Below, one piece after another: positions 62,496-64,000 of a stretch of 64,000 nucleotides of DNA. The DNA comes from an uncultured Winogradskyella sp. Its GTDB lineage: Bacteria > Bacteroidota > Bacteroidia > Flavobacteriales > Flavobacteriaceae. The stretch is from NCBI RefSeq assembly GCF_947501905.1, contig NZ_CANMXL010000002.1:496001-560000 (forward strand), read 5' to 3'. Position 1 is the first letter of the stretch. The number at the start of each line of letters is the position of its first letter. The translations under genes and the position numbers were made by a program. The notes under the pieces were generated by a model. It ran no database searches and was not told the DNA's origin. It worked only from the letters and a program-made list of their open reading frames with translations.

Positions 62496-63071
62496 ATGAA
62501 AAAAATTATATCCCTTTTTGCATTAGTCGTCTCAACTAGTTTTGTATTTGCACAATATGAAAATGAAGCTTCAAAAGAGTTTCCTTATGGAAAGCCTCAC
62601 CCTGAATCGCCTGAGCAAATTAAAGATTTTCAACCTCTAATTGGAAAAAGCAAATGCAAATCTACTTCAAGAAAACAAGATGGTAGCTGGAATGAAACTA
62701 TAGAAATGAATTGGGTTTTTAAATACATAATGAATGGCAAAGCTGTACAAGATGAAACCTTAAAATCTGATGGCGGCCATTCTGGAAGCATTAGACAATT
62801 TATAGCAGATAGCAGCAAATGGTATGTGCACTACTATTCCTCAAAAGGACCAACAACTACACTCTCTACTTGGGTTGGCAATAAAACCGAAGCAGATAAA
62901 ATTGTATTATACCGTGACCAAGTAGCACCAAATGGTATGGAAGGGTTTTATAGACTTACTTTCTATGATATAAAAAATGATAGCTACAAATGGATTGGCG
63001 AATGGGTTGATAAAACTGAAAAAATAATCTATCCTACATGGAAAATAGAATGTAGAAAAGAAGAAGAGTAA
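62496..63071 (+). CDS. Exported lipocalin-like protein (DUF1579-like)
   Basis: 191 aa with a signal peptide (MKKIISLFALVVSTSFVFAQ). The domain has the layout of DUF1579-like calycins: FQPLIGKSKCKSTSRKQDGSW, NWVFKYIMNGKAVQDET, then KWIGEWVDKTEKIIYPTWKI. No ligand is known. It follows the LytTR regulator by about 100 bp and may be its target. Confidence 0.78.
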   Translation: MKKIISLFALVVSTSFVFAQYENEASKEFPYGKPHPESPEQIKDFQPLIGKSKCKSTSRKQDGSWNETIEMNWVFKYIMNGKAVQDETLKSDGGHSGSIRQFIADSSKWYVHYYSSKGPTTTLSTWVGNKTEADKIVLYRDQVAPNGMEGFYRLTFYDIKNDSYKWIGEWVDKTEKIIYPTWKIECRKEEE

Positions 63072-63080
63072 AATAAACAC

Positions 63081-63088
63081 TAATTTTG
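63081..63088 (+). promoter_or_regulatory. -7 box of the VOC protein gene
   Basis: TAATTTTG fits TAnnTTTG, 21 bases before the ATG at 63110. Confidence 0.45.
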
Positions 63089-63109
63089 GATGTATAAATT
63101 ACAAATAAT

Positions 63110-63532
63110 ATGTCCACACTTTCTCCTTTTCACTTAGCTATTCCTGTTCATGATTTAGAGCTTTGTCGCAATTTTTACACAAACAGTTTAAACTTTGAAG
63201 AAGGTAGAAGCAGTGACCATTGGGTAGATTACAACTTTTTTGGACATCAATTGGTCATTCATCTTAACGCTAAAAAACCCGAAGAGGCTCCAACAAATGC
63301 TGTTGATGGTAAACATGTCCCAGTACCTCATTTTGGTGTAATTTTACCTTGGGAAGCTTTTCATGAATTTGCAGAACTCATTACATCAAAAAACATAGAA
63401 TTTATTATAGAACCATATATCCGTTTTGAAGGTTTGGTTGGCGAACAGGCTACTATGTTTTTTAAAGACCCTTCAGGGAATGCATTAGAGTTTAAAGCAT
63501 TTAAGGATATGACGCAACTATTTGCTAAGTAA
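63110..63532 (+). CDS. VOC (glyoxalase/dioxygenase) family protein
   Basis: 140 aa. A pair of VOC modules is seen: [20 protein letters not shown] at the start and [15 protein letters not shown] at the end, with His8, the glutamate in ALEFKA and other candidate metal ligands. Many related Bacteroidota proteins are annotated as glyoxalase-like; the substrate is unknown. Its stop abuts that of the convergent membrane protein gene. Confidence 0.9.
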   Translation: MSTLSPFHLAIPVHDLELCRNFYTNSLNFEEGRSSDHWVDYNFFGHQLVIHLNAKKPEEAPTNAVDGKHVPVPHFGVILPWEAFHEFAELITSKNIEFIIEPYIRFEGLVGEQATMFFKDPSGNALEFKAFKDMTQLFAK

Positions 63533-64000
63533 TTATTTCTTAGCCTTTTTATTCAAAAAATAAAATGGCAGGTAGATTAACAGTAAATAAGGAATAACCA
63601 TCAGCTCTACTTCTAAGATATAATAAGGCCACTCATCCAGATAGTCTAATAAAGATGCTGAATTAGGTTTACGGTTTAGATATGAATAATTAGAACCCAG
63701 AATTGCATTCAGAATCATCATAACTATAATGTAACCTTGTAATACGATAAGGGATTTAAAAACGCTTGTAAACTTTGGCCTCATTTTAAGGACCACTGTT
63801 GCATAGGCAATAATAGTGAGTAATCCCATATGCACTATCCAATACCTAAAATAATTTGGATTTGGAAAACCTTCAGGAATATCCGGAGTTATGACACCAT
63901 GTGTTGTACCACCAATTACCCAAAAAAACAAAATTTCGTACATCCAATATTTTCTTTGAAAAGTAAAAATTGGAGCAACCATAGCCATAAAACTACACAA
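63533..64000 (-). CDS. TIGR02206/YwaF family integral membrane protein (5' end cut by window edge)
   Basis: 155 residues are visible, entering from the right edge, where the frame is open (LCSFMAMVAPIFTF). Five or so membrane helices and the family patterns GGTTHGVITPDIPEGFPN and NYSYLNRKPNSASLLDYL (N-[YF]-x-[YF]-L-x-x-KP) identify TIGR02206 proteins, usually about 230 aa. The function is unknown. The stop abuts the VOC gene stop with no gap. Confidence 0.88.
   Translation of the reverse strand: MCSFMAMVAPIFTFQRKYWMYEILFFWVIGGTTHGVITPDIPEGFPNPNYFRYWIVHMGLLTIIAYATVVLKMRPKFTSVFKSLIVLQGYIIVMMILNAILGSNYSYLNRKPNSASLLDYLDEWPYYILEVELMVIPYLLLIYLPFYFLNKKAKK

Overview
The window is chromosomal DNA of a low-GC member of the Bacteroidota, almost certainly a marine-type Flavobacteriaceae. 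Evidence: two giant surface adhesins with type B type-IX-secretion (gliding-motility-associated) C-termini; a fused SecDF; a Rho factor with an Asn/Gln/Lys-rich insertion; DUF1599, DUF3667, DUF4293, DUF4412 and DUF2911 proteins; LytTR regulation; and promoters with the Bacteroidota -7 box TAnnTTTG. Most of the window is housekeeping core genome with small accessory insertions. No insertion sequence, phage, integrase or CRISPR array was found.

Layout. 1-7663 (minus): a tightly packed five-gene operon of planctomycete-type exported proteins: a DUF1549/DUF1553 cytochrome protein, a Tat-exported DUF1501 protein, a Tat-exported beta-propeller, a lipoprotein, and a membrane cytochrome-c/LRR/chitobiase-type protein cut by the left edge. 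7956-8029 (minus): tRNA-Arg(ACG) with its own promoter and terminator. 8171-11421 (plus): a sulfur cluster of two YeeE/YedE half-transporters, a TauE/SafE exporter and a CstB-like persulfide dioxygenase-rhodanese fusion, the last preceded by a Crp-type palindrome. 11452-18250 (minus): clpS, a lipoprotein metallopeptidase, prmA, tpiA, an orphan oligopeptide-type permease without a recognisable start codon, a DoxX/thioredoxin-like/DUF6624 fusion with an in-frame TGA near its end, and DUF1599.

18347-22321 (plus): folP, a small lipoprotein, cdaA (c-di-AMP synthase) and two tandem DUF3667 membrane proteins. 22318-24864 (minus): an MsbA-like ABC exporter and truA. Then a phosphodiesterase, DUF4293 and rho. 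27891-38128 (minus): the two adhesins, which share a paralogous C-terminal block of about 1.35 kb and carry separate internal repeat arrays, with a small exported protein between them. 38310-42641 (plus): folE, cysS, yidD, lgt, a DUF192 lipoprotein and a small exported protein. 42693-50284 (minus): secDF, a REP-like repeat, a SecD-like small protein, DUF4412, mdh and gyrB. 50554-55378 (minus): a CPBP protease next to a membrane-anchored HTH regulator, an amidohydrolase and asnB. 55616-64000: DUF2911, queE, an exported RidA, a HerA-like ATPase, a cupin, an alpha/beta hydrolase, rluF, a membrane LytTR regulator, a lipocalin-like protein, a VOC protein, and a TIGR02206 membrane protein cut by the right edge.

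The most notable items are the planctomycete-type operon, the sulfur cluster with its predicted operator, the two adjacent lesions (TGA and missing start) near 15.96-16.09 kb, the higher-order repeat structure of the first adhesin, and the HTH/CPBP pair. No clear-cut new defence or mobile system was found.
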